From Haliovirga abyssi (lineage in GTDB: Bacteria; Fusobacteriota; Fusobacteriia; Fusobacteriales; Haliovirgaceae), in assembly GCF_030295325.1 (NCBI RefSeq), contig NZ_AP027059.1, positions 124,001 to 188,000 of the forward strand: a DNA stretch of 64,000 bases. Reading direction: 5' to 3'. Both the position numbers and the translations under genes were made by a program. How positions within the stretch are numbered: position 1 is the first letter of the stretch; each line of letters starts with the position of its first letter. The notes beneath the pieces were generated by a model. It saw only the letters and a list, made by a program, of their open reading frames with translations, was not told where the DNA came from and did not search any database. Positions 44,725 to 53,529 of this stretch are shown here, piece after piece.

Positions 44725-45162
44725 TTGAAAAATAAATTTAGATATATAATGATTTTTTTTATAGTAATGAATGTTATGGCAATTGCAGATAGTAATCCAT
44801 TAAAAGAGTATATATCGGATAAAGTATATTTTGAAGGACAGAAAAAATTTAAAGGTGGAAATGATATATTTAGAACTAAAGTATATTCAAAAGCTGATAT
44901 TTCAAAAGAATTGGATGCAGCAAGAGGAAGGATAAAAAGTGTATTTTTAAAAGTATCATTTATAATAGAGAGAAATCACAAATTGACAGCAACATTTTAC
45001 TATAAAGGAGAAGATGGAAGGGCAGCTAGAAAAGTAATTACTAATAGAAAAACTTTAAAAATTGGAAAATATTCATATAGTGTAATTGTAGTAAAAAACG
45101 GAATAGAAGTAATAGACCTAAAAACAAAAGTTAAAGTTAAGATAGAAAAAAAAGGGAGGTAA
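44725..45162 (+). CDS. Secreted protein in the PilP position
   Basis: This 145-residue product starts at TTG immediately after the pilO stop, with gtggtga upstream. It has a signal peptide (hydrophobic residues 6-19, likely cut near AIADS). The C-terminal half is beta-strand-like (LKIGKYSYSVIVV, GIEVIDLKTKVKVKI). In canonical loci PilP lies here as a lipoprotein that docks the secretin; this one lacks a lipobox cysteine, and I see no clear PilP motif. It may be a functional replacement. The family is not recognised. Confidence 0.6.
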   Translation: MKNKFRYIMIFFIVMNVMAIADSNPLKEYISDKVYFEGQKKFKGGNDIFRTKVYSKADISKELDAARGRIKSVFLKVSFIIERNHKLTATFYYKGEDGRAARKVITNRKTLKIGKYSYSVIVVKNGIEVIDLKTKVKVKIEKKGR

Positions 45163-45169
45163 CAAACTT

Positions 45170-46750
45170 ATGAAAAAATTAGCAGCAGTATTATTTGCAT
45201 TTGTATTTTTAATAGGGAACATATATGGTGCAACATCAGAAAGTAGATTTGAAAAAAGATTGGAGAAAATCAAATATCCTTCAGAGTTAGATTTTAAAGG
45301 AACTCCATTATCAGATGCACTGAGTACAATATCTAAAACAAGCAATATTAATATGGTGGCAGCATCAGAAATAGCAGATTTACCAATAGATCTGTATTTG
45401 CCAAAAGGACAAACTTTAAAAAGAATAATAGAAACAATAAAAAATACTAATGGATTAGTTAGTAGAATTGTAAATGGCACAATGATTTTATCAAGGGCTA
45501 CAAATCAAGGTGTAAAAGTAGCAAGCAAAGGAAAAGTAGTTGGAAAAGTAACAGAAATAGATAAGATAACAGGGATAAGAGGAGTTACATTATCATTAGG
45601 TGATGATATAAATACATTGGTGTTATCAGATGTAGGAGGAGCATTTATAATAGGAGATGTAAATCCAGGGACATATATATTAAAAGCTAGTTTGAGAGGT
45701 TATAAACCAAATGCAGAAATTGTAGAAGTTAAACCAGGAGGAATTACTAATATTAATATAGTTTTAGCAAAAGTAGAATCAGCTGCGCAACGTTCTGGTA
45801 AATTGACTTCAAAACAGGATATTGGAAAAGTTGTAAAAACAAATGGTGATATAAGAAATACTAAAATGATTAATCTTATTTATGCTGATCCAAAAGATGT
45901 AAAAGGGATTGTTACCAATATAGTTCCTTTGGATAATATTGTTGTAGATGAGAAAAATAATATTTTGATATTAATAGGAACAGAAGATAATATTAAAACA
46001 GCTACAAAATTAATTGAAAAATTAGATATCCCCACTAAACAAATAAGAATAAAAGCTAAAATATGGGATATAAATCAAGATGTAGTAAACAAAGTAGGAC
46101 TAAATTGGACTGCAGTACCTATAGATGGAGAATATCAATTATCTAAAAATAGTTCTGATGGAACTTTTTTAACAGGTAGTAAATTTAACGGAACAGATGG
46201 AATGACTTTATCATTTATGTATGGTGGTATAAATAATGAAAATGCATTAGGAACTACTTTAAATATGTTAGCAAGTACAAATGATGCAGAAATATTAGCA
46301 GAACCAGAAGTAACAACATTAAATGGGAAAGAGGCTAATATTCAAATAGTAAATGAAGAAATAGTAGGTTATAAAGAAACGTCAGATGATAAAGGGAATT
46401 CAGATAAATCACCTTTATTTAAAGATGCAGGAGTAGTGTTAAGAGTAAAACCAATAATAAAAAGTGATGAAACTATTTTAATAGAATTTTATAGTAAGGT
46501 AAGTAAATTCACAAGTGATGGAGTGCATGGAGCAGCAGAGAAAAAAAGTGAAACAACAACTAAAATAAGAGTGAAAAATGGTGAAACAATAAGGATTGGC
46601 GGTCTTGTAAGGCAAGATAAAGGACATGGAGTAACTAAAACACCTATTTTAGGAGATATACCATTAATAGGAATACTATTTCAAAATAGTACGACAACAA
46701 ATAATAAAAGAAATTTGTATATAGAACTTACTCCTGAAATTGTAAAATAA
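45170..46750 (+). CDS. pilQ: Type IV pilus secretin, PilQ-like, with inserted Ig-like domain
   Basis: Secretins form the outer-membrane gate for the pilus. The 526-residue protein has a signal peptide (1-20) and an STN/N0-like domain (about 37-108). A carboxypeptidase-regulatory-like domain (about 118-200; GVTLSLGDDINTLVLSDVGG, then DVNPGTYILKASLRGYKP) comes next. An N1-type KH domain (about 230-287) and the secretin core end it, with VGLNW, EILAEPEVTTLNGKEA, and the signature VKNGETIRIGGLVRQD ... TPILGDIPLIGILF. The inserted domain between N0 and N1 is not standard for PilQ, and AMIN domains are absent. A gggaggt site precedes the ATG. Confidence 0.88.
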   Translation: MKKLAAVLFAFVFLIGNIYGATSESRFEKRLEKIKYPSELDFKGTPLSDALSTISKTSNINMVAASEIADLPIDLYLPKGQTLKRIIETIKNTNGLVSRIVNGTMILSRATNQGVKVASKGKVVGKVTEIDKITGIRGVTLSLGDDINTLVLSDVGGAFIIGDVNPGTYILKASLRGYKPNAEIVEVKPGGITNINIVLAKVESAAQRSGKLTSKQDIGKVVKTNGDIRNTKMINLIYADPKDVKGIVTNIVPLDNIVVDEKNNILILIGTEDNIKTATKLIEKLDIPTKQIRIKAKIWDINQDVVNKVGLNWTAVPIDGEYQLSKNSSDGTFLTGSKFNGTDGMTLSFMYGGINNENALGTTLNMLASTNDAEILAEPEVTTLNGKEANIQIVNEEIVGYKETSDDKGNSDKSPLFKDAGVVLRVKPIIKSDETILIEFYSKVSKFTSDGVHGAAEKKSETTTKIRVKNGETIRIGGLVRQDKGHGVTKTPILGDIPLIGILFQNSTTTNNKRNLYIELTPEIVK

Positions 46751-46775
46751 TCAGAGGAACTACTTAAAAATAGGG

Positions 46776-46804
46776 TTGTTTTTTGATTTTTAATAGAGTA
46801 TACT
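46776..46804 (+). promoter_or_regulatory. Possible promoter after the secretin gene
   Basis: TTGTTT (46776) and TATACT (46799) are 17 bases apart, giving a start near 46811, about 130 bases before the small gene at 46942. Confidence 0.35.
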
Positions 46805-46941
46805 ATTAGTGATAGAGATTTATAGTTAGAAATGGATTAAAAAAATTATAAATTTGATAATAAATGACACAAAGTTTTGTTTATTATTATCAAAGAGAAG
46901 AATCTTATTTTTTAAACATTTTTTACATGGAGGTGAGAAAA

Positions 46942-47247
46942 ATGGCTATGATAAATGGATTTTATGGAAATAATAATATATCATCATTAACAACCGTAAA
47001 TCAAACTAAAGAACCTAAACAAAATGAGAATATAGAAAAACCACAAGACGATCAACCTAAAACAGACACAGTAGAAATAAAAAATAATATAAATGCAAAA
47101 CCAACAGAAACTGAACAAATAAATGAAGAAGGTAGAGCTAATGATATAGAAAAACAATTAAACGAAGTTATAAAAAAAGCACCTGAACAAGCTATTTCAA
47201 CACAAGGTATGGGAATAACGCCAGAAAGAGTAGCAAATTTGTTATAA
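46942..47247 (+). CDS. Small hydrophilic protein of unknown function
   Basis: The 101-residue product starts at an ATG 9 bases after a perfect ggaggtgag site (46929-46937). The frame is open from 46864, but no good start lies there. The protein is polar and low in complexity, with many Asn, Gln, Lys and Glu residues. A DTVEIK segment is in the middle, and a short helix near the end finishes TPERVANLL. No signal peptide is present. It closes the pilus region and has its own terminator. I do not recognise a family; the DTVEI and ERVxxLL pieces loosely recall small flagellar or motility proteins. Confidence 0.6.
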   Translation: MAMINGFYGNNNISSLTTVNQTKEPKQNENIEKPQDDQPKTDTVEIKNNINAKPTETEQINEEGRANDIEKQLNEVIKKAPEQAISTQGMGITPERVANLL

Positions 47248-47278
47248 GAATGATTTAGAAAATTATCTTTATTCTTCT

Positions 47279-47318
47279 AAGACAGCCCCTATTATTCTAT
47301 AGGGGCTATCTTTTTTTG
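47279..47318 (+). terminator. Strong intrinsic terminator after the small gene
   Basis: GACAGCCCCTAT and ATAGGGGCTATC form a 12-bp stem with one G-T pair and a 6-base loop, followed by seven Ts. It is the end of the pilus-associated block. Confidence 0.9.
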
Positions 47319-47346
47319 TAATAAAAGGCAATGATTAAAAAAAGTA

Positions 47347-47375
47347 TTGATTAATTTAAAATAAAAGATTATAAT
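47347..47375 (+). promoter_or_regulatory. Sigma-70-type promoter for gmhB
   Basis: TTGATT (47347) and TATAAT (47370) have a 17-base spacer. The start near 47382 leaves a leader of about 130 bases, which contains three ATTATAATTA-like direct repeats (47369, 47399, 47413) and no strong hairpin. Confidence 0.55.
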
Positions 47376-47513
47376 TATAAAAATATTTAAAATAAAAGTA
47401 TTATAATTAAAGTATTATAATTAGAGTTTTAAAAAATAGACTATGAAAAAGAGGTATGAAGCAAACTAAATACATTTTTGTAGGTTAATTATATTATTAA
47501 TATTGGAGGGAAT

Positions 47514-48116
47514 ATGAACAAAAAAAATAGAGCTATTTTTTTAGATAGGGATGGGACTATTAATATAGAGAAGAATTATTTACATAAAATAGAAGATTTT
47601 GAATGGATAAAGGGGACAAAAGAAGCAATAAAAATATTTAATAATTTGGGTTATAAAGTAATTATTGTTACAAATCAATCAGGTGTAGCAAGAGGCTATT
47701 ATAAAGAAGAAGATGTAGAAATATTAAATATATATATGAAAGAAGAAATTGAAAAAAAAGGTGGGAATATAGATAAAATATATTTTTGCCCTCATCATGT
47801 TGATGGAATTGGAAAATATAAAAAACAATGTAAAAATAGAAAACCTGAAATAGGATTTTTTCTAGATGCAAAAGATAAATTTAATATTGATTTTGTAAAT
47901 TCATTTATAGTAGGGGATAAAATAAGTGATTTGGAAGCAGCAATTAGACTAGGGATGAATCCTATTTTAGTGGAGACTGGATATGGAGAAAAAACCAAAA
48001 AAGAGATTTATTTTAAAACTAAGATTTATAAAGATTTATATGAATTTGCATTAAATTTAAAGAAAAATATAGAATCAAAAAAAACCAAAAAAGAGGAAAA
48101 TGTATTATTGAAATAA
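47514..48116 (+). CDS. gmhB: D-glycero-D-manno-heptose 1,7-bisphosphate phosphatase
   Basis: GmhB removes the 7-phosphate in ADP-heptose synthesis for the LPS core. The 200-residue HAD-family protein has the nucleophile motif FLDRDGTIN near residue 9, the VTNQSG motif near residue 53 and a GDKISDLEAA motif. A zinc loop starts CPHHVDG and has a later cysteine near KQCKNRKP. The related histidinol-phosphatase domain of HisB is similar in sequence, so a his role is a minor alternative. Its presence supports an outer membrane with LPS. It precedes ilvB by about 37 bases but that gene has its own promoter. Confidence 0.85.
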   Translation: MNKKNRAIFLDRDGTINIEKNYLHKIEDFEWIKGTKEAIKIFNNLGYKVIIVTNQSGVARGYYKEEDVEILNIYMKEEIEKKGGNIDKIYFCPHHVDGIGKYKKQCKNRKPEIGFFLDAKDKFNIDFVNSFIVGDKISDLEAAIRLGMNPILVETGYGEKTKKEIYFKTKIYKDLYEFALNLKKNIESKKTKKEENVLLK

Positions 48117-48136
48117 CACATAGAATGTGATATAAT
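48108..48136 (+). promoter_or_regulatory. Sigma-70-type promoter for ilvBHC
   Basis: TTGAAA (48108) and TATAAT (48131) are 17 bases apart; the -35 overlaps the last codons of gmhB. Transcription would start near 48143, only about 11 bases before the ATG, so no T-box or attenuator fits from this promoter. Confidence 0.7.
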
Positions 48137-48153
48137 AAGTTGAGGTGATGTAT

Positions 48154-49854
48154 ATGTATATAAATGGAGCGAGAATATTACTTGAAACATTAAAGCGAGA
48201 AGGTGTTACAGACATATTTGGATATCCTGGAGGTGCAGTTATACCTCTATATAATGAACTATATGATTTTGAAGGAATAAATCATATTCTTACAAGACAT
48301 GAACAAGGAGCTGCACATGCTGCAGATGGATATGCAAGAGTTACTGGAAAAGTTGGAGTTTGTATAGCGACTTCAGGTCCTGGAGCTACAAATTTAGTCA
48401 CAGGAATAATGACGGCGTATATGGATTCTGTACCTATGGTGGCAATAACTGGACAGGTTCCAACATCTCTTATAGGAAAAGATGCTTTCCAAGAATCGGA
48501 TATTACAGGAATCACAATGCCAATTACAAAACATAATTATTTGGTAAAAGATATAAAAAATTTACCAAGAATAATAAGAGAAGCTTTTAAAATAGCTAGA
48601 ACTGGAAGACCTGGACCAGTTTTAATAGATTTGCCAAAAGATGTTCAAATTAATGAAATAGAAGAAAAAGAGTTTGAAAAATTATATAAAGCACCGTTGA
48701 AATTGGAGGGATATTCTCCAACCTATGAAGGACATCCAATGCAAATAAAAAAAGCAGCAAAATTTATAGCACAATCTAAAAAACCTGTAATATTAGCAGG
48801 AGCAGGTGTATATAAATCGATGGCACAAAAAGAGTTAAGAGAATTTGCTCATAAAAATAATATACCAGTTACAATGACGTTATTGGGCCTTGGTTCTATT
48901 GCAGCAGATGATGAATTAAATTTAGGAATGCTTGGAATGCATGGAACAGTTGCAGCAAATTATGCAGTATATGAAGCTGATTTGGTTATAGCTGTTGGGA
49001 TGAGATTTGATGATAGAGTTACTGGGAAATTAGAAACTTTTGCAGAAAATGCAAAAATAATTCATATAGATATTGATCCAGCAGAAATTGGAAAAAATAA
49101 AAATCCAGATGTACCAATAGTTGGAGATGTAAAACTTGTATTGGATAAATTAATAGGTAAAATAAAAGAGAATGATAGAAAATTTTGGATAGAACAAATA
49201 ACAGAGTGGAAAAATGAATATAAATTAGTTTATAAAAATTCAGAAACAGAGATAAAGCCACAAAAAGTTATAGAGTTAATTAGTAAAATAACAGATGGAA
49301 ATGCAATTATAGTAACTGATGTTGGTCAACATCAAATGTGGGCTGCACAATATTATCAATTTAAAAATGCTAATAAATTTTGTACTTCTGGAGGAGCAGG
49401 CACAATGGGTTATGGTCTTCCTGCAGCATTAGGAGCACAGGTTGGAAAACCTGATCAAAAAGTTATAGCTATAGTTGGAGATGGTGGAGTACAAATGACT
49501 GCTCAAGAGCTTATGACTTTATCACATTTTAATATTCCTGTAAAAGTTGTTGTATTAAACAATGGATTTTTAGGAATGGTTAGACAATGGCAAGAGATAT
49601 TTCATAAAAGAAGATATTCTTCAGTGGATTTAGAGATAAGTCCTGATTTTGTAAAATTAGCAGATGCGTATAAAATAAAAGGTGTTAGAATAGAAGATCC
49701 AAATGAATTAGAACAAAAATTAAGAGAAAACATAGAAAGCAATGAAGCAGTTCTTATAGATTGTAAAATTACACGAGAAGAAAATGTATTACCAATGGTA
49801 CCGCCAGGTGGAGTAGGAAATAAAATGGTAGGGATAAGAGGTGAACTAGAATGA
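48154..49854 (+). CDS. ilvB: Acetolactate synthase large subunit
   Basis: This FAD- and TPP-dependent enzyme joins two pyruvates (or pyruvate and 2-oxobutyrate) for Val, Leu and Ile synthesis. The 566-residue protein has [15 protein letters not shown] near residue 22 and the TPP-activating Glu in [15 protein letters not shown]. The FAD-region includes [10 protein letters not shown]. The TPP-binding [12 protein letters not shown] and [12 protein letters not shown] are near residue 445. The ATG at 48154 is at normal distance from tgaggtg; upstream GTG and ATG codons overlap that site. It overlaps ilvH by 4 bases. Confidence 0.94.
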   Translation: MYINGARILLETLKREGVTDIFGYPGGAVIPLYNELYDFEGINHILTRHEQGAAHAADGYARVTGKVGVCIATSGPGATNLVTGIMTAYMDSVPMVAITGQVPTSLIGKDAFQESDITGITMPITKHNYLVKDIKNLPRIIREAFKIARTGRPGPVLIDLPKDVQINEIEEKEFEKLYKAPLKLEGYSPTYEGHPMQIKKAAKFIAQSKKPVILAGAGVYKSMAQKELREFAHKNNIPVTMTLLGLGSIAADDELNLGMLGMHGTVAANYAVYEADLVIAVGMRFDDRVTGKLETFAENAKIIHIDIDPAEIGKNKNPDVPIVGDVKLVLDKLIGKIKENDRKFWIEQITEWKNEYKLVYKNSETEIKPQKVIELISKITDGNAIIVTDVGQHQMWAAQYYQFKNANKFCTSGGAGTMGYGLPAALGAQVGKPDQKVIAIVGDGGVQMTAQELMTLSHFNIPVKVVVLNNGFLGMVRQWQEIFHKRRYSSVDLEISPDFVKLADAYKIKGVRIEDPNELEQKLRENIESNEAVLIDCKITREENVLPMVPPGGVGNKMVGIRGELE

Positions 49855-50339
49855 GACATGTGATATCGGTAATTGTAGAAAATAAACCAGGAGTTTTAAC
49901 TAGAGTATCAGGACTATTTAGTAGAAGAGGATATAATATAGAAAGCTTAACAGTAGGAACAACAGAAAATCCAAATTTATCTAGGATGACAATAGTTGTA
50001 GAAGGAGATCAATCAATATTAGAACAAATAGAAAAGCAATTATATAAGTTAGTAGATACATTAAAAGTTATAGATTTACCACATGCTACATCTGTTAGTA
50101 GAGAATTAGTTCTTGTAAAAGTTTGCAGTGATAAAAATAATCGTTCTGAAATTATTCAAACAGCAGATATTTTTAGAGGAAAAATAGTAGATGTAGGAGA
50201 GTCAACATTAACAATAGAGGTAACTGGAGAAGAAGGGAAATTAGGAGCTTTTATTAATTTAATGTCAAAATTTGGAATAAAAGAGTTAGTTAGAACAGGT
50301 AAAATAGCATTACATAGAGGAGAAAGAACAATAATTTAA
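49851..50339 (+). CDS. ilvH: Acetolactate synthase small regulatory subunit
   Basis: IlvH stimulates the large subunit and gives valine feedback. The 162-residue protein has an N-terminal ACT domain ([27 protein letters not shown]) and the C-terminal domain with [17 protein letters not shown]. Its ATGA overlap with ilvB gives equal translation of the two subunits. Length is normal. Confidence 0.95.
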   Translation: MRHVISVIVENKPGVLTRVSGLFSRRGYNIESLTVGTTENPNLSRMTIVVEGDQSILEQIEKQLYKLVDTLKVIDLPHATSVSRELVLVKVCSDKNNRSEIIQTADIFRGKIVDVGESTLTIEVTGEEGKLGAFINLMSKFGIKELVRTGKIALHRGERTII

Positions 50340-50389
50340 GAATAACTTAAGAATAATATTTTTTAGGGGTATTCTCTAAAATAACTTAA

Positions 50390-51420
<1,031 letters not shown>

Positions 51421-51428
51421 ATTTATGT

Positions 51429-51464
51429 GATTGGCTATTATTTTAATAATAGCCAATCTTTTTA
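51429..51464 (+). terminator. Intrinsic terminator after ilvC
   Basis: GATTGGCTATTA and TAATAGCCAATC form a perfect stem around a TTT-type loop, followed by five Ts, 8 bases after the stop. Confidence 0.92.
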
Positions 51465-51892
51465 TGGGATTGACATACAAATATATTAGAAATAAAATTT
51501 TAATCATAAATTGGGTTTAATTCTAACTGATTATGTAGAGATGGTTGTTTTTTTTGAAAAATAAAGCAAGAATAATAGAAAATAAATAAGGATACAGAAA
51601 GCAGAGATGTGAGTTCTATTTTGAGATTTAAAAACTAAAAAAGGAAAAAAGAAAATTAAAAATAATATTATTGTTATAAAAAAATATTTTTAAAAAAAAT
51701 ACAGAAAAATAATAAAAAAACTATAATAAATATAGTAAAAAAAAATAATAAAAAAGTAATAAAATAGAATTTTCATATAACAATGTGAAAAAAGATGCGA
51801 AATAAGTACACAAATAAGTAGCGCGAAGTTTAGTAGCGGTAGAAAAATTCTGAAACCAGATTATAGTTCAAACTAAGCACAATCAAAACGTA
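51465..51892 (+). other. Gene-free AT-rich region
   Basis: No reading frame with a ribosome site, no clear hairpin and no repeat-family copy was seen here. Poly-A stretches dominate (51650-51770). One GC-richer patch (GTAGCGCGAAGTTTAGTAGCGG, in two halves around 51820-51839) stands out but was not identified. Confidence 0.5.
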
Positions 51893-51921
51893 TTGACTTA
51901 AAACAGGAAAAGTGATATAAT
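51893..51921 (+). promoter_or_regulatory. Near-consensus promoter upstream of the TPR-barrel gene
   Basis: TTGACT (51893) and TATAAT (51916) have a 17-base spacer, with transcription expected near 51928. Confidence 0.7.
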
Positions 51922-51927
51922 TCTAAT

Positions 51928-51989
51928 GCTGAAAAAGTATTAAAAAGGATTGATGGAAAATTTAAAAAATCAAATATTTCCCCTTTTTT
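51928..51989 (+). ncRNA. Possible short transcript or attenuator
   Basis: About 14 bases after the predicted start, AAAAAGG (51942) pairs with CCTTTTT (51982-51988), and the inner GGAAA/TTTCC (51955, 51977) extends the hairpin. A T-run forms the descending arm. The arrangement promoter-hairpin-T-run would yield a transcript of about 60 bases unless polymerase reads through into the gene at 52061. Whether it is an attenuator or a small RNA cannot be decided from sequence. Confidence 0.4.
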
Positions 51990-52060
51990 AATTTCAAAAT
52001 TATCATCTGATATAAATAAAAAAAGTTATTAAAATTTAAATATATGAGGAGGTGAGAAAA

Positions 52061-53341
52061 ATAAAAAAAACTTTTATAATAGTTTTATTGCTTTTATGTA
52101 ATTCTTTTTATTTGTTAGCAAATGTTACAGATGTTTCTAATATGAAAAAACTAGAAAAAGAATTAAAAGAGGGTAAAAAACTTGAAGTGGAAAAGGAGTT
52201 GATCGAAAAATATAATTTAAAAGAAGAGGAAGCGTACATAACTATTTTAAATTTATCAGAAAAAATTAAAGATTATACTACAGAAATTTATTATGCGAAG
52301 AAAATATTGGAAAAAAATGAAAAATTTTATCTTATGTGGTTCAAACTAGGAAAATTATATTTTGAAAATAATGATTTTGAAAATTCAAAAATTATATTTA
52401 AAAATCTAATAACTAAAGATAAAAAAGTTGATAAAATTTTAGTGAGTAAATCTAAAAATTATTTGATGAAAATAAAAAAAATAGAAAATAAAATAAAAAA
52501 TGAGGTTGAAACATGGAACTTTAAAATTAAGACAGGATATGAAAATATTAATAAAATAGAGCTTTTATCTATGGATAGTTATGAAAAAATGTATGGGACT
52601 TTTAGAGGCTCACATTTAATGGATGAAGCAGTTATAATTGGAGCGTACTCAAATTATAGAAAAAAAATAGCAGAAATAGCAGAAATAAATTTTAAAATTG
52701 GATATGAAAAGTTAAGTTATAGTTTAGATGACAATTATAATGTAGAAATTCCAGAATTAAGTTTAAAATTATTATTGAATTTAATAGACACGAAAAAAAT
52801 TCATTTAAAATTGCCATTGAATTATGAATTTAAACAAGGATATGCAAAAATAAGTGATATTAAATTAGAAGGAGAATATAAGATAACATCAAATGTAAGT
52901 TTAGAAAATAGTTTGGGGTATATTCAGAAAAGTTCTTCTATAAATGAGTTGAATAATAAATTTGATGAAATCAAATTAAAATATTCAGGTAATATTATAA
53001 AAAAAATAGAAATATTATATAAATATAGTGTTGAAAAAGAAAAAGAAATTTCAAAATTAAATAAATCTGATATATTTGGTCTGAATATATCAAAACAGGT
53101 GTACTTAGGTTTTAATTTGGATTATTCGATGAATATGAAAAATAAAATTTTTGGAGAAAGAGATATTAGTGTTGATATGAAAAGAGTAGATAAAATATTA
53201 GATACAAAACTTTTATTAAGCAAAACATTTTGTGATTTAGAAATTAAATTAGAGTATGATTATATGAAGATAAATTCAAATATATCAAAATATAGTTATG
53301 CAGGCGATGGATTTGGGATAATAATGGGATATAATTTTTAA
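52061..53341 (+). CDS. Outer-membrane protein: TPR-like N-terminus and beta-barrel, apparent ATA start
   Basis: The product has a signal peptide (basic KKTF, then a hydrophobic run to about LLLAN). Helical TPR-like repeats (about residues 30-145; TTEIYYAKKILEKNEKFY, LMWFKLGKLYFENNDFENS) follow. The C-terminal ~270 residues are of alternating polar/apolar strands and end in GYNF, as in outer-membrane barrels. The best start by ribosome-site geometry is ATA at 52061, 9 bases after aggaggtgag. The GTG at 52052 lies inside that site and is unlikely. A one-base change from ATG is probable. TPR-barrel proteins such as PgaA and BcsC export polysaccharides, but homology to them is not evident. Confidence 0.65.
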   Translation: MKKTFIIVLLLLCNSFYLLANVTDVSNMKKLEKELKEGKKLEVEKELIEKYNLKEEEAYITILNLSEKIKDYTTEIYYAKKILEKNEKFYLMWFKLGKLYFENNDFENSKIIFKNLITKDKKVDKILVSKSKNYLMKIKKIENKIKNEVETWNFKIKTGYENINKIELLSMDSYEKMYGTFRGSHLMDEAVIIGAYSNYRKKIAEIAEINFKIGYEKLSYSLDDNYNVEIPELSLKLLLNLIDTKKIHLKLPLNYEFKQGYAKISDIKLEGEYKITSNVSLENSLGYIQKSSSINELNNKFDEIKLKYSGNIIKKIEILYKYSVEKEKEISKLNKSDIFGLNISKQVYLGFNLDYSMNMKNKIFGERDISVDMKRVDKILDTKLLLSKTFCDLEIKLEYDYMKINSNISKYSYAGDGFGIIMGYNF

Positions 53342-53348
53342 AAGATAA

Positions 53349-53485
53349 AGAATGTTTAAAAAATAAGCTTTTCATATTTGGTAATAAAAACGTTTGAATT
53401 GTTATATACGTTGTACATTTTTTTATAAAATAACTTTGAGCCTTTTATTGTCAAAGATGTAATCTATTTTTAAATCATTTCTAAA
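53349..53485 (+). repeat. Palindromic element, copy F
   Basis: Left AGAATGTTTAAAAAATAAG and TTGGTAATAAAAACG are mirrored by right CCTTTTATTGTCAA and CTATTTTTAAATCATTTCTA. The AATG-type ends match the inner element of the nested pair at 12691. It fills most of the gap before the large lipoprotein gene. Confidence 0.6.
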
Positions 53486-53529
53486 TAATCCGTAAAAAAC
53501 GGAAAATAAAAAAAACAGGAGGAAATACA

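Noticed and set aside
47369-47430. ATTATAATTA direct repeats before gmhB as an operator array
   Set aside because: In such AT-rich DNA the three short repeats may be chance; spacing is irregular and no regulator gene is close.
48108-48154. T-box or leader-peptide attenuator before ilvB
   Set aside because: The clear promoter lies about 11 bases before the start codon, leaving no room for a leader.
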